Source of the DNA: Erysipelothrix rhusiopathiae
Lineage (GTDB): Bacteria; Bacillota_I; Bacilli_A; Erysipelotrichales; Erysipelotrichaceae
Direction: 5' to 3'
NCBI RefSeq assembly: GCF_900637845.1
Contig: NZ_LR134439.1
Coordinates: forward strand, 1,054,001 to 1,118,000
DNA length: 64,000 bases
In this document: positions 62,347 to 64,000 of the stretch, in pieces
How positions within the stretch are numbered: the first letter of the stretch is position 1
How the letters are laid out: every line of letters begins with the position of its first letter
Notes under the pieces: generated by a model
What the model was told of the DNA's origin: nothing
The model's database searches: none
What the model saw: the letters and a program-made list of their open reading frames with translations, nothing else
Position numbers and translations under genes: made by a program

Positions 62347-64000
62347 ATGGAAAGAAAGAGATTTCTAGCGTTATTTTTAACGTTAGTAATGCTTGTTACT
62401 TCAGTTACTTATAATACATTAGCATTTGAAGAACCGGATGCATCATTAAGTACTGATGTGAATCAAGAAGTTGATTTAAATCATAAAATTGAATTTGAAA
62501 AAGAAGAAGAGTCAGAAATTATAGAGGAACCAACTAAATTGGAACCTGAAGAACCTGTGGTTGATCCTGAAATTCAACCTGAAGTTCCTTCAAAAGCACC
62601 TTTGAATACTTTAAAGGCGGTTTCGAGTCTTTGTGTCCAAGAGGGTTGGGTACAAAAAGGGACTGCTTGGTTTTACTGTGAAAATGGAAACCCAATCAAA
62701 AATTGGAAAGAAATTGGGGGATATTGGTATTTCTTCAGACCGGATGGTGAAATGAAGTCACAAGCATGGCATCAAAGCGGTGATGATTGGTATTATTTTA
62801 GTAAAAGTGGGAGTGCGGTCAAAAATGATTGGGCTCAAATAGGTGGTGTCTGGTATTTATTTAATTCTAAATCAGTAATGCTTAAAGACCAATGGACTCA
62901 ATCTGGAGGTTATTCTTATTACCTAGGCTCAAATGGTAAGGCAGCGAAATCACAATGGAAAAAAGTTGGAGATGTTTCATATTATTTTGATTCATCAAGT
63001 CATCTCATTCGTGAAACCAGTGCTACCCATACCTATTCCGTTAAGAAAATTATGGATGATGGTAGTATTGCAACGGGAAAGGCAGATTTTGTAAGTAATA
63101 ATCTTAATGATGCCATAAATAAAATGAACCAACTCGGAAGTGGTTATGTTGTGACGTCGAAGGCTGGTTTGAGTCATTTGGGGATTGTGGCCATGAGTTC
63201 AGGATATGCGCATTCACTTCCAAGTCGCAAAGGGGAAATTAAAGATCTTGCAAGTACTGAAACATTAAACATCTATAGTAATCGTAATCTTTCGGGATCT
63301 GCGCTTACTTATATCTCAAGTAATTATAAAATGCAGTATAAAGGGACTGAATTAACGGACTCTGGAAACCCGGTAATTCGGGTTAATATTCAAGGTGCGG
63401 AAGGGTATGTCGATCTTAATAAAGTTGATTTAATTCCGATGCACTATATCGATAAAAAAATTCCAGTTTATTTGGGTGGTAATCTTGATGACGATGGTTA
63501 TCGAAAAGTCGTCGCTCCAGATTACTATTGGGTGAAAAATGGAGAAATATCATTATACTTCTCTCAAACCTACGCCCAAAGTGGAGAACAAGGAATTACG
63601 TATGCGCAAGCACCTTCGTGGCTTCCTGAATCCGGTAATCCATACTATTCCGAAGATGGTGTCCATTTCTTTAGCGATAAGGAACTGAAAAAACCTATAA
63701 TGGACGGGAACCAACCGGGAGAATTTTATGCGTATTATCAATGGCTTCCGGTTCGTAGTTTTTCAAATATTAGTGCGGATGATTTAAATGCGCGCCTACG
63801 CTATCTCGATAAAACAGACTCAATTATGTTTGGAAATGAACAAGCATTTATTGAAAGTGGTCATCTTTATGGTATGAACCCACTACTGTTATTTGCACAA
63901 GCTGCACATGAATCTGCTTATGGAACTTCGTGGTTGGCTAAAAATAGATTCAATTTGTTTGGTTGGAATGCAGTTGATTCCGATCCAAGTCAAGCATTGA
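62347..64000 (+). CDS. secreted choline-binding-type endo-beta-N-acetylglucosaminidase (3' truncated by window)
   Basis: At least 551 residues; it runs open to the window end. Order: signal peptide (about 1-27), acidic Glu/Pro-rich linker (about 28-95), six 20-residue CW-binding repeats (about 99-220; GWVQKGTAWFYCENG, IGGYWYFFRPDGEM, SGDDWYYFSKSG and similar), an intervening region (about 220-470) and a GH73 glucosaminidase domain from about 480, with catalytic Glu522 in AAHESAYGTS. It resembles pneumococcal LytB with the binding module at the N-terminus. The repeats normally bind phosphocholine on teichoic acid, which fits the cytidylyltransferase gene upstream. GAGGAGG precedes the ATG. Confidence 0.92.
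   Translation, partial: MERKRFLALFLTLVMLVTSVTYNTLAFEEPDASLSTDVNQEVDLNHKIEFEKEEESEIIEEPTKLEPEEPVVDPEIQPEVPSKAPLNTLKAVSSLCVQEGWVQKGTAWFYCENGNPIKNWKEIGGYWYFFRPDGEMKSQAWHQSGDDWYYFSKSGSAVKNDWAQIGGVWYLFNSKSVMLKDQWTQSGGYSYYLGSNGKAAKSQWKKVGDVSYYFDSSSHLIRETSATHTYSVKKIMDDGSIATGKADFVSNNLNDAINKMNQLGSGYVVTSKAGLSHLGIVAMSSGYAHSLPSRKGEIKDLASTETLNIYSNRNLSGSALTYISSNYKMQYKGTELTDSGNPVIRVNIQGAEGYVDLNKVDLIPMHYIDKKIPVYLGGNLDDDGYRKVVAPDYYWVKNGEISLYFSQTYAQSGEQGITYAQAPSWLPESGNPYYSEDGVHFFSDKELKKPIMDGNQPGEFYAYYQWLPVRSFSNISADDLNARLRYLDKTDSIMFGNEQAFIESGHLYGMNPLLLFAQAAHESAYGTSWLAKNRFNLFGWNAVDSDPSQAL

Overview
The window is a 64 kb chromosomal segment of a low-GC Firmicute. Its class Ib ribonucleotide reductase, pyruvate formate-lyase, many PTS/6-phospho-sugar genes, cell-wall-binding repeat protein and LicC-type cytidylyltransferase point to a fermentative, surface-decorated host-associated organism. 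The best guess is Erysipelotrichia, most plausibly Erysipelothrix; this is inferred from gene content, not from a marker gene. No insertion sequence, prophage or CRISPR array was seen. The window begins inside gatA and ends inside a secreted glucosaminidase.

Layout. 1-4.4 kb: gatA (partial)-gatB, a single-pass membrane protein and an O-antigen-ligase-like protein. 4.4-5.4 kb: three tandem copies of a tRNA-Asn/tRNA-Glu unit, each with its own promoter and terminator. 5.4-8.3 kb: pepF and, convergent to it, a CoA-binding protein and an esterase. 8.4-13.7 kb (minus): a PRD regulator, mannose-family PTS IID/IIC/IIB and a SIS-domain sugar-phosphate enzyme. 13.9-17.8 kb: nrdIEFH. 17.8-25.4 kb: two membrane proteins, a Cys-tRNA(Pro) deacylase, a THF riboswitch controlling folT-fhs, a papain-like protein and tex. 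25.6-34.2 kb: the full F-type ATP synthase operon atpIBEFHAGDC continued by ktrB-ktrA.

34.2-35.8 kb is a compact sulfur-stress locus: thioredoxin, rhodanese, a CstR-type repressor and a divergent membrane protein, with two near-identical operators each lying on a -10 box. 35.8-37.3 kb: a beta-galactosidase relic (domains 4-5 only) that still has an elaborate promoter. 37.4-40.2 kb (minus): DUF969-DUF979-pcp-gamma-glutamylcyclotransferase, which looks like a pyroglutamate cluster. 40.4-49.6 kb: a DUF349 protein, an M50-like membrane protease with an acetyltransferase, a PLD-like protein, several small unknowns, tRNA-Leu, a LytTR/LiaF-like pair, nfo and a PfpI-family protein.

50-56.6 kb: pflB, a lactonase divergent from a GH4 6-phospho-glycosidase, a HAD phosphatase and an RpiR regulator. 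56.7-64 kb: tRNA-Ser and then surface-glycan genes: an MBOAT/DHHW O-acetylation pair, an aminotransferase-cytidylyltransferase pair, a sugar-1-phosphate transferase and a secreted GH73 enzyme with choline-binding-type repeats. Together these suggest a surface polymer carrying O-acetyl and a phospho-amino(alcohol) group that anchors the secreted hydrolase.

The ATP synthase c subunit has Gln29/Glu62/Thr63, the layout of Na+-translocating rings, and the operon ends in a K+ transporter. Promoters commonly carry an extended -10 (TGn before the hexamer).
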